From positions 806,001-870,000 of the forward strand of contig JARKND010000005.1 in the NCBI GenBank assembly GCA_029309925.1: DNA of 64,000 nt. Reading direction: 5' to 3'. Positions 17,134 through 25,983 of this stretch are shown here, in pieces (position 1 is the stretch's first letter; each line of letters begins with the position of its first letter). The notes under the pieces are model-generated. The model was not told where the DNA came from. It did not search any database and saw only the letters and a program-made list of their open reading frames with translations. Made by a program: the position numbers and the translations under genes. Source of the DNA: Fulvivirgaceae bacterium JP3-4. GTDB lineage: Bacteria > Bacteroidota > Bacteroidia > Cytophagales > Cyclobacteriaceae.

Positions 17134-18681
17134 GTGAAGAAGAGTCTTTTCGTTGCTGCGTTTCTTTTTTCCTGTTTGACCATCTCTTATAGTCAGAATA
17201 CCTATTCATTGATCTTTCCCGATTCACTCGGATGGAACAGGCTCAATGAAAATGAGGAACTGAAATTCACCCTGACAACCACCAGGAATGAGCCCGCCAG
17301 ATTTCACCTGGAAGGCGCGGAAAATTCCGGAATCACTTTCGACTCGCTTGGCAATTTTACGTGGAAGCCATCTTTCGATTTTGCTGATCGCGTTGCGAAA
17401 GAAAAAGAGTTGACTGTAATTTTTGAAGCTTCATGGAAGGATGGAAAACGCGAGCGTCAGCCGATTACGTTCACGGTGTTGCATGTGAACCGCCCACCGG
17501 TGATCGAAGATCTGCCGGTCTTTTATGTGAAGCTGGGCACCACCAATATTTACCAGATTCAACCCGAGTTTGTTTATGACCAGGACGGAGATCCGCTCGT
17601 GTTTCGTTCGATTCAGTCGCAGTTGCCGGAAGGCGCTTCATTGAATTCACAAGGTCAACTTCAATGGAATCCTTCGCGCGGTCAGTTTACCAGTCTGAAG
17701 ACAACTCCGCTGTTCCTGGAATTTATCGTTCAGGATCAGCCCGACAAGGCGGAGACACGCGGACGGCTCAAACTGGCGCAGACGCAGCAGGATCTCCCAC
17801 CCGAGCTTTTGATTGTTCCAGGCGATTCACTCGTGACAATTAAGGAAGATGAAACGATCAACTTGAAAATTTACATTTCCGATCCGAACGGAGATGATAA
17901 CGTGAGCAACGCGGGATTTGTAGCAAACGACAAACGCATTCCGCTCACTGCGTTAAAAGGAAACACCCAGCTGCAGTATGAGTTTACCTGGACCCCGGGC
18001 TATGAATATGTGGATGATGCACAAGGTGCGCTGACAAGTGAAGTAACATTTTTCGTTTTGGATAAATCTGCAAACAGAACGCAGAAAAGGATTCGTATCA
18101 GGGTCACCGATGCTGAAAACCTGATCAAGAAAGATGCGCACCTCTTTCAGAAGTATCGCAACAATCTCGCGGAAGCCTACCTGCTGATCAATCAGCTTGA
18201 TGCTAACCAGAAAAAACTGAACCAGGATTACAAGCGCGCCAGGAAGGGAAAGAAGAATCGCTCGATCCTCAATGCTTCACTGGGTGCGGTTACGGGTTTG
18301 TCACCAGTGGTGATAGAGCAAGCTGATCAGTCTAAAATTGTTTCCGGTGTTGGCGGAACAACGGTACTTACCCTGGGAACCCTGGAGGCAACTGAAGTGA
18401 TCGGTCGTTCGAAAGAGTCGATTATGGACAAGATCAAGAACACAATTGACATCCGGAATCGCGCACAATCTGCGGGCGATGAATTTGCGAGAAAGTATGC
18501 ACTTAAAAACGCACGAAGAAATTCAGAGTTTGACAAGGATATCGAAAAGCTGAGGCTGGTTCTCAATGATCAGCGCATCGTGCTCCTCGAACTAGATGCA
18601 TACACCAAAAATGCAAATCGTGTTGACGACAAAGATTTGAAGAAGGCTTTTATCGATTTTGCGGACGAGCCATCAAAATAA
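17134..18681 (+). CDS. Secreted protein with Ig/cadherin-like repeats and helical C-terminus
   Basis: The 515-residue protein starts at GTG with a signal peptide (VKKSLFVAAFLFSCLTISYSQ). Two or three beta-sandwich modules of the putative-Ig/cadherin-like type follow. Each ends in a GxLxWxP-like strand (SLGNFTWKPSFDFADR at about 70-86; SQGQLQWNPSRGQF at about 172-186), and they include NRPPVIEDLPVFYVKLG and DQDGDPLVFR. After about residue 335 the protein becomes helical and highly charged (KDAHLFQKYRNNLAEAYLLINQLDANQKKLNQDY), with a central hydrophobic Gly/Thr/Val-rich stretch (ASLGAVTGLSPVVIEQAD). Function unknown. Confidence 0.75.
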   Translation: MKKSLFVAAFLFSCLTISYSQNTYSLIFPDSLGWNRLNENEELKFTLTTTRNEPARFHLEGAENSGITFDSLGNFTWKPSFDFADRVAKEKELTVIFEASWKDGKRERQPITFTVLHVNRPPVIEDLPVFYVKLGTTNIYQIQPEFVYDQDGDPLVFRSIQSQLPEGASLNSQGQLQWNPSRGQFTSLKTTPLFLEFIVQDQPDKAETRGRLKLAQTQQDLPPELLIVPGDSLVTIKEDETINLKIYISDPNGDDNVSNAGFVANDKRIPLTALKGNTQLQYEFTWTPGYEYVDDAQGALTSEVTFFVLDKSANRTQKRIRIRVTDAENLIKKDAHLFQKYRNNLAEAYLLINQLDANQKKLNQDYKRARKGKKNRSILNASLGAVTGLSPVVIEQADQSKIVSGVGGTTVLTLGTLEATEVIGRSKESIMDKIKNTIDIRNRAQSAGDEFARKYALKNARRNSEFDKDIEKLRLVLNDQRIVLLELDAYTKNANRVDDKDLKKAFIDFADEPSK

Positions 18682-18689
18682 ATCAACAT

Positions 18690-18732
18690 AAAAAAGGGTG
18701 ATGCATTCCAGGACTGCATCACCCAGTTTTTT
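18690..18732. terminator. Bidirectional terminator between convergent genes
   Basis: GGGTGATGCA (18696-18705) pairs perfectly with TGCATCACCC (18715-18724) around a 9-base loop. An A-run precedes it and a T-run follows, so it can serve both the gene ending at 18681 and the minus-strand BLUF gene. Confidence 0.9.
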
Positions 18733-18745
18733 CAAAGTTATCTCT

Positions 18746-19165
18746 CTATTTAAAAAACTTGTTGATCAGCGCAATCGCTTTGGTGTCAGACCCAGGCTGA
18801 CCTGCAAGCATTGAATCGAAAACCCTCCTGTCTTCATCCGATACTTTCGTTTTGAAGTCGACTGAGGCTACGTCAACTTTCTTACTGCCCATTTGCCAGC
18901 TTGGAAATGATCGTTTCTGGATGGGTGTGCTCGTCAGAAGTACCGGATTCGAATGCCGTTTATCTGTTTTTATTTTATCGTACAGCTGAATGATCTGACT
19001 GTATTCCCCTTCAATGTATTGGATGAATTTAGTATCAGAATAGAGCAGAACCCCGGTAATGTCATAGTTTTTATTGTTGCGCTGACATGCATCCAGAATC
19101 TTATCAATTTCCTGCTGGGTGCACTGTGGTAACCGGTTGCTGACATAAATAAGGTGTGATAGCAT
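18746..19165 (-). CDS. BLUF-domain blue-light receptor
   Basis: The 139-residue protein is a stand-alone BLUF domain, which binds FAD and senses blue light. The key residues known from AppA are present with the same relative spacing: Y7 (LIYVS), N31, Q49 (FIQYIEG), W90 and M92 (SWQMGS). The core ITGVLLYS and LYDKIKTDKRH segments are typical. About 40 residues after the core form the short C-terminal helices seen in small BLUF proteins. No output domain is attached, so it must act through protein contacts. No partner is evident beside it. Photochemistry is predicted, not shown. Confidence 0.93.
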   Translation of the reverse strand: MLSHLIYVSNRLPQCTQQEIDKILDACQRNNKNYDITGVLLYSDTKFIQYIEGEYSQIIQLYDKIKTDKRHSNPVLLTSTPIQKRSFPSWQMGSKKVDVASVDFKTKVSDEDRRVFDSMLAGQPGSDTKAIALINKFFK

Positions 19166-19321
19166 GAATTAAAATGTTTAGTGTGCTGAATTAACAGCGT
19201 GCAGGCTTAATTGTTTTCCACAACGGTCTGGCTATGCATAAAAATCTGAAAATATTTCTGAGGCATGTTTCTGATGAGCGCTTATCTTCAACGGACCGGA
19301 TCCCACGGAAAACTTGCACGC

Positions 19322-19350
19322 AAAAAAAAGGACCTGTATTCACAGGTCCT
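19322..19350 (-). terminator. Rho-independent terminator for the Crp-SnoaL-DoxX operon
   Basis: AGGACCTGT (19329-19337) pairs with ACAGGTCCT (19342-19350) around ATTC. The run of eight A at 19322-19329 is a T-run on the minus strand. Confidence 0.85.
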
Positions 19351-19365
19351 CGCTTGAATCGCTGT

Positions 19366-19860
19366 CTAGAAGCCTGGTGTATCAGAAATGATGTTACCAT
19401 GACCCGGGTTGTAGCGCGACAGCCGGATGAAGATCAGGTTATCAACACTAAGCTTTCCTGCTCCTTTCATCACACTGTTGATAGAGAGTGCAATTGCAAT
19501 CAGAAAAAACTCTACGCCTTCGCCTGATTGATTGTTAAACCAGTTCATGAAAAACCCATTCTGGATGTGCTGGAGCGCAGCACCAATCATAATGGCAATC
19601 AGCGCCAACGCGATCGGCCGCGTGAGAAAACCTGCGAGGAGCAACATCATTCCAACCGATTCTATCAGGATCACGAGCACACCAAGCACCCAGGGAATCC
19701 CAACCGTTTCTGTGAAATATGTCATTGTGTTGTCAAATCCGAAACCTCCGAAGGCACCAAACAGTTTTTGAAGGCCGTGAGGTAGAATGACAAGGGCAAG
19801 TGTTACGCGGATGATGAACGTTGCAGTGTCATTCGAATTGGTGGCAAATATTTTTTTCAT
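19366..19860 (-). CDS. DoxX family membrane protein
   Basis: The 164-residue protein from the ATG at 19860 has four hydrophobic helices and the DoxX pattern: IIRVTLALVILPHGLQKLFG, then ESVGMMLLLAGFLTRPIALALIAIMI, then GEGVEFFLIAIALSI. DoxX proteins sit in the inner membrane; some are linked to redox or oxidative stress responses. It is the third gene of a minus-strand set with a Crp/Fnr regulator and a SnoaL-like protein. An ATG at 19884 would overlap the upstream gene and is also possible. Confidence 0.9.
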   Translation of the reverse strand: MKKIFATNSNDTATFIIRVTLALVILPHGLQKLFGAFGGFGFDNTMTYFTETVGIPWVLGVLVILIESVGMMLLLAGFLTRPIALALIAIMIGAALQHIQNGFFMNWFNNQSGEGVEFFLIAIALSINSVMKGAGKLSVDNLIFIRLSRYNPGHGNIISDTPGF

Positions 19861-19873
19861 GTTAATTGCGTTT

Positions 19874-20227
19874 CTAGTTTCCATAAAAGAATTCTTCCCG
19901 TATGATTTTGTTTCCGCGCCAGTGTTGTACGGAAACCTGGCGGTAGTTTCTCACACCCCAGTCTTTGTGGGTGTAGTCATAATGCCACTTCACCATGGAC
20001 GTGTTGTCGCCAACCGTTACATCGAGCACCTTTGCCCCTCGAAAGTCGATGAGGTTCGAAAAGAACACGGTTTCCCGATCGCGGTTGGCGTCTTTCCCGA
20101 CCGTTGGTGCCTGGTCATTTTCCTGCATGACCACATCATCAGCATAGAACTTCTCGAATGCTTCCATGGATTTGCCCTGCAGCACCATGTCGTTGAGTTC
20201 ATGAATTAGATTTTTAATAGCTGTCAT
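19874..20227 (-). CDS. SnoaL-like / NTF2-fold protein
   Basis: The 117-residue protein has the cone-shaped NTF2 fold pattern: an N-terminal helix pair (LIHELNDMVLQGKSMEAFEKFYADDVVMQEND), then strands VFFSNLIDFRGAKVLDVTVGDNTSMVKWHYDYTHKDWG and RQVSVQHWRGNKIIREEFFY. Members include cyclases, hydrolases and binding proteins; the activity here is not predictable. It lies 13 bp before the DoxX gene start and 84 bp after the Crp/Fnr gene. Confidence 0.85.
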   Translation of the reverse strand: MTAIKNLIHELNDMVLQGKSMEAFEKFYADDVVMQENDQAPTVGKDANRDRETVFFSNLIDFRGAKVLDVTVGDNTSMVKWHYDYTHKDWGVRNYRQVSVQHWRGNKIIREEFFYGN

Positions 20228-20311
20228 TGAATTGATATTTTAATATGACAAAACTATTGAGGTCCGGATCGGACCGCATTGAAGAAGATTAAGAAAGGAT
20301 CTTAAACTGGT

Positions 20312-20893
20312 TTAAGATTGATCTGCGAGCTTGCGCCTGATCTGGCTGAGAAATTCGGGCGTCATTCCAAGGTATGATGCAATCTGGTGCTGGGGTACGC
20401 GCTGCTCGATGTTGCGGTAGCGTGCAATGAAATCGAGGTAACGCTCTTTGGCAGGCTTGCAAAGGTTGTCAACGATCCTGCGCTGATGAGACACAAATGC
20501 CTTCATGAGCATCATGCGATACATCGTATTGAATTTTGGAAGTCTTGCAAACAGGTTATTGAAATCGTTGCGATCGATCTGAAGCACTTCGGTGTCTTCC
20601 ACAGCATCGATGTTGAAGGTGGATGGCGTCCCGTTCATCAGGCTGTCCATGTCCGAGATCCACCAGTCTTCCACCGCAAACTGAACGATATGACTGTTAC
20701 CGTCCGGATCAACGAAGTAAGCCTTGAGACATCCTTTAACCACGTAGGTTTCATATCGACACTCATCGCCAGCCTGCAACACAAACTGGCGTTTAAGATA
20801 TTTACGTGGCCGCAGGATTGAAAGGAAAATTTTCTTCTCATCCTCATCCAATTGAATATAACGCGCAACATAATCGAGTATAGGCTGGCTCAT
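20312..20893 (-). CDS. Crp/Fnr-family transcriptional regulator
   Basis: The 193-residue protein has an N-terminal cyclic-nucleotide-binding-like beta roll (about residues 25-115: RKYLKRQFVLQAGDECRYETYVVKGCLKAYFVDPDGN). A dimer helix and a C-terminal winged helix (ERYLDFIARYRNIEQRVPQHQIASYLGMTPEFLSQIRRKL) follow. The short, RSFSR-free helix-turn-helix (MTPEFLSQIRRK) is typical of Bacteroidota Crp-like regulators. It is the first gene of the set with SnoaL and DoxX, which it probably controls. Confidence 0.92.
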   Translation of the reverse strand: MSQPILDYVARYIQLDEDEKKIFLSILRPRKYLKRQFVLQAGDECRYETYVVKGCLKAYFVDPDGNSHIVQFAVEDWWISDMDSLMNGTPSTFNIDAVEDTEVLQIDRNDFNNLFARLPKFNTMYRMMLMKAFVSHQRRIVDNLCKPAKERYLDFIARYRNIEQRVPQHQIASYLGMTPEFLSQIRRKLADQS

Positions 20894-21145
20894 GCCTGAC
20901 GAAGATAGGAATTTGTGTAATTAAAGAAGCTATGGCTGTTAGCTATCGCCATGGCCAAAAGCTATAGCAATCAAAGTATAGGCGAAGTCAACTAAACCCG
21001 TCATCGTAACATTTATCAAAAGAATTTTTCCGAGGCGCCAGCGCAATGATGGAGTTCACCGGTAGTCGAAATGCTTGCAATCCTTACATCAGGTCGGGAA
21101 ATTAGTGGAAAGCCTTTATCTTGTTTCAGTTAAAAAACCCACACT

Positions 21146-21799
21146 ATGCAATTTACTAACGCCATTTCTGAACAGCGAACGAGCCTCAGCAGCAATCGCT
21201 GGATGCAGTTTTTTCTCCTTGTTTTCTTTTCAGTATGGATTTCTACGCTCATTGGCACCAGCGACATGAGCAACTGGCTGCTCGAAAACGCGCTCGTGAT
21301 AATGTTTCTGGTTTTTTTGGTTGTGTCTTACAGACATTATCAGTTCAGTGATCTCAGTTATCTGCTGATCTGTATTTATCTATGTCTTCATGTGTACGGC
21401 TCTAAATACACGTATGCGGAAAATCCATTTGGCTACTGGTTGCAGGACGCACTGGGAACAGCGCGAAATCCGTACGACAGACTGGTGCATTTTTCATTTG
21501 GATTTTTGCTGGCGTATCCGATGCGGGAAGTGTTTCTGAACTGGCTGAAGTTTCCGGTGTGGGTGTCGTGGGCCTTGCCAATAGAGATCACGTTGTCGGT
21601 AAGCGGATTGTATGAGCTGATTGAATGGGCTGTGGCCGATCTGTTTTTTCCTGCGCAGGGTGCAGCTTACCTTGGGACACAGGGCGATATCTGGGATGCA
21701 CAGAAAGATATGTTTCTGGCAACGCTTGGCGCCATTCTCGCCACAACGATCGTCTCCACGATAAAAAAATCGTTCAGGATAGAACGGGCTGAAAGATAA
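21146..21799 (+). CDS. DUF2238 (YjdF-like) membrane protein
   Basis: The 217-residue protein has about six membrane helices and the DUF2238 signature (HVYGSKYTYAENPFGYWLQ ... NPYDRLVHFSFGFLLAYPMRE ... LYELIEWAVADLFFP ... YLGTQGDIWDAQKDM). The family is widely conserved and uncharacterised. The ATG at 21146 is chosen because the upstream extension (from 21075) adds only non-conserved residues. The gene ends at a shared bidirectional terminator. Confidence 0.9.
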   Translation: MQFTNAISEQRTSLSSNRWMQFFLLVFFSVWISTLIGTSDMSNWLLENALVIMFLVFLVVSYRHYQFSDLSYLLICIYLCLHVYGSKYTYAENPFGYWLQDALGTARNPYDRLVHFSFGFLLAYPMREVFLNWLKFPVWVSWALPIEITLSVSGLYELIEWAVADLFFPAQGAAYLGTQGDIWDAQKDMFLATLGAILATTIVSTIKKSFRIERAER

Positions 21800-21805
21800 A
21801 AAACA

Positions 21806-21831
21806 AAAAGGCCATCCTCAGATGGCCTTTT
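21806..21831. terminator. Bidirectional terminator
   Basis: AAAAGGCCATC (21806-21816) pairs perfectly with GATGGCCTTTT (21821-21831) around CTCA. It lies between convergent genes ending at 21799 and 21837. Confidence 0.92.
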
Positions 21832-21836
21832 CCATG

Positions 21837-22250
21837 TCAATGACTTTGGTGTTGTTCGTCCCGCTCAGCAGCCTGAACATCGCGGACGTTCTTCTGAACT
21901 GTCACGGCAGCAAACAACGACAGGAGAAATGCAAAAGCATAGAAACCCTTTTCACTCGGCAACAACGAGGCGTTCCATAGCCCAACCGTTAGAAGAATAA
22001 TCGCGAGGATCGTAGAGAACCAGCTGAGGCCGTAATAGATGTCAGTCACGGGAAGGTTCTCAAGCCGGTCGCGTACGGCTTTCTGCAGTGAGACGACCGA
22101 AAAAAGTCCATACATGAGAACGGAAAAATAGTAGCCCTTTTCATTGAGCTGCATCTCCGATCTCCACAGACCGATCAAATAGCCGATCATCCCGGTTCCC
22201 AAGGCAACCCAGGATGCTCCAATAAACGCACTGGATGGTTTTTGTGTCAT
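21837..22250 (-). CDS. YiaA/YiaB-family inner-membrane protein
   Basis: The 137-residue protein has four helices arranged as two copies of the YiaAB two-helix unit. Unit one is [21 protein letters not shown] ... [27 protein letters not shown]. Unit two is [53 protein letters not shown]. The repeated (N/S)EKG(Y/F)Y ... QK(A/N)VRD motif is characteristic. Function is unknown. The C-terminus ends in a histidine-containing tail. Confidence 0.9.
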   Translation of the reverse strand: MTQKPSSAFIGASWVALGTGMIGYLIGLWRSEMQLNEKGYYFSVLMYGLFSVVSLQKAVRDRLENLPVTDIYYGLSWFSTILAIILLTVGLWNASLLPSEKGFYAFAFLLSLFAAVTVQKNVRDVQAAERDEQHQSH

Positions 22251-22498
22251 ATGTATTTGTTAAGTGTTTAGAAAAAGAGATGAAGATTTTACGATGGCAT
22301 GCTTGCGACTCGCAATGAAGAATGCATTCACAAAAAATTCCGACATCACGGTAAAAACGCTGACCGCTTATCGCTTGTTGTCCGGCCACAGAATTTAGAA
22401 GGGGTCTAACTTTAGCAGCTTTTGATAAATAAAGTAGTTTCGATGAAACCTTCGGATCTTATTAGCTGAGCTCTAGTGTATCAAAATGCAATGAGGGG

Positions 22499-22518
22499 AT
22501 GTATCACTTCCGATACAT
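22499..22518. promoter_or_regulatory. Perfect inverted repeat upstream of the FtsX-type permease gene
   Basis: ATGTATC (22499-22505), six bases, GATACAT (22512-22518) form a dyad about 90 bp before the ATG at 22611. A related half site GTGTATC lies near 22476. It looks like a regulator binding site. The rest of the 360-bp gap (22251-22610) shows no gene. Confidence 0.5.
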
Positions 22519-22610
22519 TTCTCAATAGGGTATTTTTATAATCTATTGATAACTAGCGGTTTATAAAATGGTATATTCATTGGAGGTCTGCGACTAAATT
22601 ATCTACCAAC

Positions 22611-25007
22611 ATGATCCGGAATTACCTTGTCACCACCCTCCGTTCCTTCTGGAAAAACAGGAGCCATGCATTTGTTAACATCCTGGGTTTGTCGTTGGGC
22701 ATCACATGCTCGATTCTGATTTTCTTGATCCTGCAATTTGAGTTGAGCTACGACACGTTCCACTCGAAGGCTGACCGGATCTATCGTATAGTTACAGAGT
22801 ATGCCGGTGAAGAAACAGGTTATAACTCCGGCACAACGTATCCGCTACCCGTTGCGCTCAAAAATGATTTTGCGGACCTCGAGGAGGTTGTGCTGGTGGA
22901 CGCAAACATGAGCGCACCCGTGATCACCATCACCCGCGCGGATGGCATGCAGGACAAGTTTAAAGAAGAGCGCGCTGCGTTTGTCGGTCCCGACTATTTC
23001 AAAATTTTCGACTACGAGTTTTTACAGGGCAACGCCTCGGCTTTAACCGGTGAAAAGACGGTTGTAATCAGCCAATCAATCGCAAAAAAATACTTTGGTG
23101 ATAACCCTGCGCTGAACCAGGTCATCAACTTCAATAATCAGTTTGATGTCACCATCACCGGCATCATCGCGGATCCAGGTCTTAACACCGACCTGCCATT
23201 TCAGATGTTGTTGTCGTCAAATCTCGGAGCCGACAAGAGAGGATGGGATGGCTGGGGTGCGTCCGCATCATCAGTTCAATGCTACGTGCTACTCAATCCA
23301 ACCACCACACCGGCAGATTTTAACAGCAAGCTCAAGGGCTGGCACATGAAATACTTTACGGGCAATGATGAAGAAGATGGAAAGAACAGGACATATTTGC
23401 TGCAGCCTCTGAGCGATGTTCATTTCAATACCAACTTCTACAACTTTGGTAATCGCACCATTTCAAAACTCACGCTGCTGACGCTGTTTTTTATCGGGAT
23501 CGTGCTGCTCATTACCGCCTGCATCAATTTTATCAACCTCAATACGGTTCTCATCATCAATCGCGCAAAGGAAGCCGGCATTCGGAAAGTGATGGGAAGC
23601 TCGAGAAGTCAGCTTGTGCTGCAGTTTCTCGGAGAGACTTTAATCATTACCATCATCTCGATGATAATTTCCACAGGACTGGCCGAGCTTGCTATCATTC
23701 ATGTAACGCCTTCGCTCGGCTATCAATTGAGTTTTGAGCCACTGTCCGATGTGAATACCACATTATTTCTGATCATTTTACCGATCATTGTCACGATCCT
23801 TTCAGGACTGTATCCTGGCGTTTCATTGTCGCGGTTCCAGCCTGTTCAGGCGCTCAAGAAAAAAATTTCCGGGAATCCCGGAGAAGGTCTTACGCTGCGA
23901 AGAAGCCTCATTGTATTTCAGCTGATCATCTCGCAGGTGCTGATCGTTTGTACCATCATATCGGTGCAGCAGATCAACCACTTTATGGCGCAGCCACTGG
24001 GTTTGAAGAGCGAAGGAATTGTGGAGTTTGAATTACCTGAGAACGGTCGCGAGCAGATCAGGACGCTGCGTGAACGTCTACTGCAGATTCCCGGAGTTGA
24101 GGCTGCATCAATGAGTAACACGGGTTCAACGTCAGGCAACACATGGGGCGGTGATGCCGAAGTAACGGTGAAAGAGCAAATCGTGAAAGTAAACGCTAAC
24201 GTCAAATTTGCCGACCATAACTATCTTAAAACGTATCAGCTTACGCTGCTGCACGGAGAGGACCTGATCGAGTCTGACACTGTAACGCGTTTTGTGGTGA
24301 ATGAGTCGTTTGCCAAAGCGCTGGGCTTCGAAAACATCCAGGACGTTATCGGGCTTCACGTGAACATGTGGGGAAACCGATCGACTGTGAGTGGTGTGGT
24401 CAAGGACTTTAATACGAACAGTCTGCACCAGCGTTTGCGTCCTACCATTATTTTCTGCGGCACGCAGTCGTACTATCAATGTGGTGTCCGTGTCGCGACA
24501 AAAGATGTAACTACTGCCCTTCCAAAAATTCAGGATACATGGGAGTCTGTCTATCCCAAATTCGTTTTCGAGTCTCAGTTCCTCGATGAGACCATTGCAG
24601 CGTTTTACGATGGTGAGCGCAGGAATGCCTACCTCATCGGGATCTTTGCTGGCGTGGCAATCTTCATCGGATGTATCGGTCTCTTTGGTCTCGTGTCATT
24701 TATGGCACGGAGCAAAACAAAAGAGGTCGGAATCAGAAAAACACTGGGTGCATCAGTTGGTCAGGTGATTGCATTGTTCTCCAAAGAGTTTGTGATCCTG
24801 GTGGTCATTTCATTTGTGATCTCTGCTCCACTGGCTTACTATTTCATGGAGGGCTGGCTGGAAAATTTTGAATACAGAATTCATCCAGGTGTTCTGACGT
24901 TCGTGCTTGGTGTTGTCGCAACTTTTGTCGTGGTAATCGCTACGGTGGGAATCAAGTCTTACAAGGCTGCGGTAGCCAATCCGGTTGATTCATTGAGAGA
25001 CGAATAG
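22611..25007 (+). CDS. FtsX/MacB-type ABC transporter permease
   Basis: The 798-residue protein has the two-block FtsX permease layout. It opens with a membrane helix (YLVTTLRSFWKNRSHAFVNILGLSLGITCSILIFLIL) and a MacB-like periplasmic domain. A first FtsX segment lies at about 285-415 (ITACINFINLNTVLIINRAKEAGIRKVMGSSR), followed by a second periplasmic domain and a second FtsX segment at about 675-790 (FGLVSFMARSKTKEVGIRKTLGAS). Such permeases are very numerous in Cytophagales and usually lack an adjacent ATPase, as here. The substrate is unknown. Confidence 0.93.
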   Translation: MIRNYLVTTLRSFWKNRSHAFVNILGLSLGITCSILIFLILQFELSYDTFHSKADRIYRIVTEYAGEETGYNSGTTYPLPVALKNDFADLEEVVLVDANMSAPVITITRADGMQDKFKEERAAFVGPDYFKIFDYEFLQGNASALTGEKTVVISQSIAKKYFGDNPALNQVINFNNQFDVTITGIIADPGLNTDLPFQMLLSSNLGADKRGWDGWGASASSVQCYVLLNPTTTPADFNSKLKGWHMKYFTGNDEEDGKNRTYLLQPLSDVHFNTNFYNFGNRTISKLTLLTLFFIGIVLLITACINFINLNTVLIINRAKEAGIRKVMGSSRSQLVLQFLGETLIITIISMIISTGLAELAIIHVTPSLGYQLSFEPLSDVNTTLFLIILPIIVTILSGLYPGVSLSRFQPVQALKKKISGNPGEGLTLRRSLIVFQLIISQVLIVCTIISVQQINHFMAQPLGLKSEGIVEFELPENGREQIRTLRERLLQIPGVEAASMSNTGSTSGNTWGGDAEVTVKEQIVKVNANVKFADHNYLKTYQLTLLHGEDLIESDTVTRFVVNESFAKALGFENIQDVIGLHVNMWGNRSTVSGVVKDFNTNSLHQRLRPTIIFCGTQSYYQCGVRVATKDVTTALPKIQDTWESVYPKFVFESQFLDETIAAFYDGERRNAYLIGIFAGVAIFIGCIGLFGLVSFMARSKTKEVGIRKTLGASVGQVIALFSKEFVILVVISFVISAPLAYYFMEGWLENFEYRIHPGVLTFVLGVVATFVVVIATVGIKSYKAAVANPVDSLRDE

Positions 25008-25099
25008 CGGTTGCTTATCGGCTCTGCGACCAGGCTTTTCCAACAAGCAGCATAGCGCGGTTTTTTCCCGGGTGAGTCACGAAACCTCAAAACCTTAGG

Positions 25100-25924
25100 C
25101 TAGGAATTGCTGACACGTCTTTTGACGGACTGGTACATACCGCATGCCTGGACAAAGCCAAATTGCCTGTAGAAAGGAGCGAGGTGATCTCCCGTGAATA
25201 GCCCTACCGTTGCACTCTCTGCGCCTTTCGTTTCAAGCCAGTCCATGATATTACGCATCAGTGCTGTACCGATCTTCTTCGACTGCCAGTCGGGATGGAC
25301 AATGACATCCTTGATATAATAAAATGTTTTGTTGTCGCCCACAAGAAAACCGCACCCGATCACCTCTCCGGTTTCGTTGTCTTCGGCTACCACCACATGC
25401 ACTGCAGTCTTTATCTGCTCCATCATCGCAGAGTTGGTCGATGGCTCCCAGCCAACGGATTTTGCGAGCGCCCGCAGCTGGTCATGCGCAGGCTTTTTGT
25501 TAACGATCGAAACGTTTGAGGGGAATGTACCCGAAGGTTTTGCCTGGTTGAACGGCTCAGCGAAAGTAATATAGTAGCCGTTGATGTCTTTGATCACGTA
25601 TTCTGCGAAACCCCACGGGCGTTTCACCATCTCCAACACGATCTCGGCCTTATTGGCTTTATGAAGCTTATATAAATTTTCGAGTTGCTTCACGCGAAGC
25701 CAGACCGACTCACCATGGACCTGGCTTGCCCACTCCGGATTGAGCGAGAACTGCAGAAAAGCAGAACCGCTCCACGAAACGCCACCATGGTTGGGCGGTT
25801 CACCCCACGTCCACTTTTCCGGAAACCCCAGCACCTCGTTGTAGTAGGCAACTGTGGCTGCTACATCCGTCACTGCCAGGACAGGTTCCGCATGGACTAC
25901 CGATGGCTTTGGTTCTGCTTGCAT
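25100..25924 (-). CDS. VOC (glyoxalase-like) and GNAT acetyltransferase fusion
   Basis: The 274-residue protein joins two domains. Residues about 8-125 form a glyoxalase/bleomycin-resistance fold (AEPVLAVTDVAATVAYYNEVLGFPEKWTWGEPPNHGGVSW ... GYYITFAEP). Residues about 135-268 form a GNAT acetyltransferase, with the acetyl-CoA region IKDVIVHPDWQSKKIGTALMRNIMDWL and the LAPFYRQFGF terminal motif. Both halves are complete, so this is a true fusion. The substrate is unknown; a combined detoxification or resistance role is a guess. Confidence 0.88.
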   Translation of the reverse strand: MQAEPKPSVVHAEPVLAVTDVAATVAYYNEVLGFPEKWTWGEPPNHGGVSWSGSAFLQFSLNPEWASQVHGESVWLRVKQLENLYKLHKANKAEIVLEMVKRPWGFAEYVIKDINGYYITFAEPFNQAKPSGTFPSNVSIVNKKPAHDQLRALAKSVGWEPSTNSAMMEQIKTAVHVVVAEDNETGEVIGCGFLVGDNKTFYYIKDVIVHPDWQSKKIGTALMRNIMDWLETKGAESATVGLFTGDHLAPFYRQFGFVQACGMYQSVKRRVSNS

Positions 25925-25983
25925 GAACGAAAATACAAAAATCCATTACTGCAAATCGAAAAAAGCGAAGGGGGGATCTCCGG

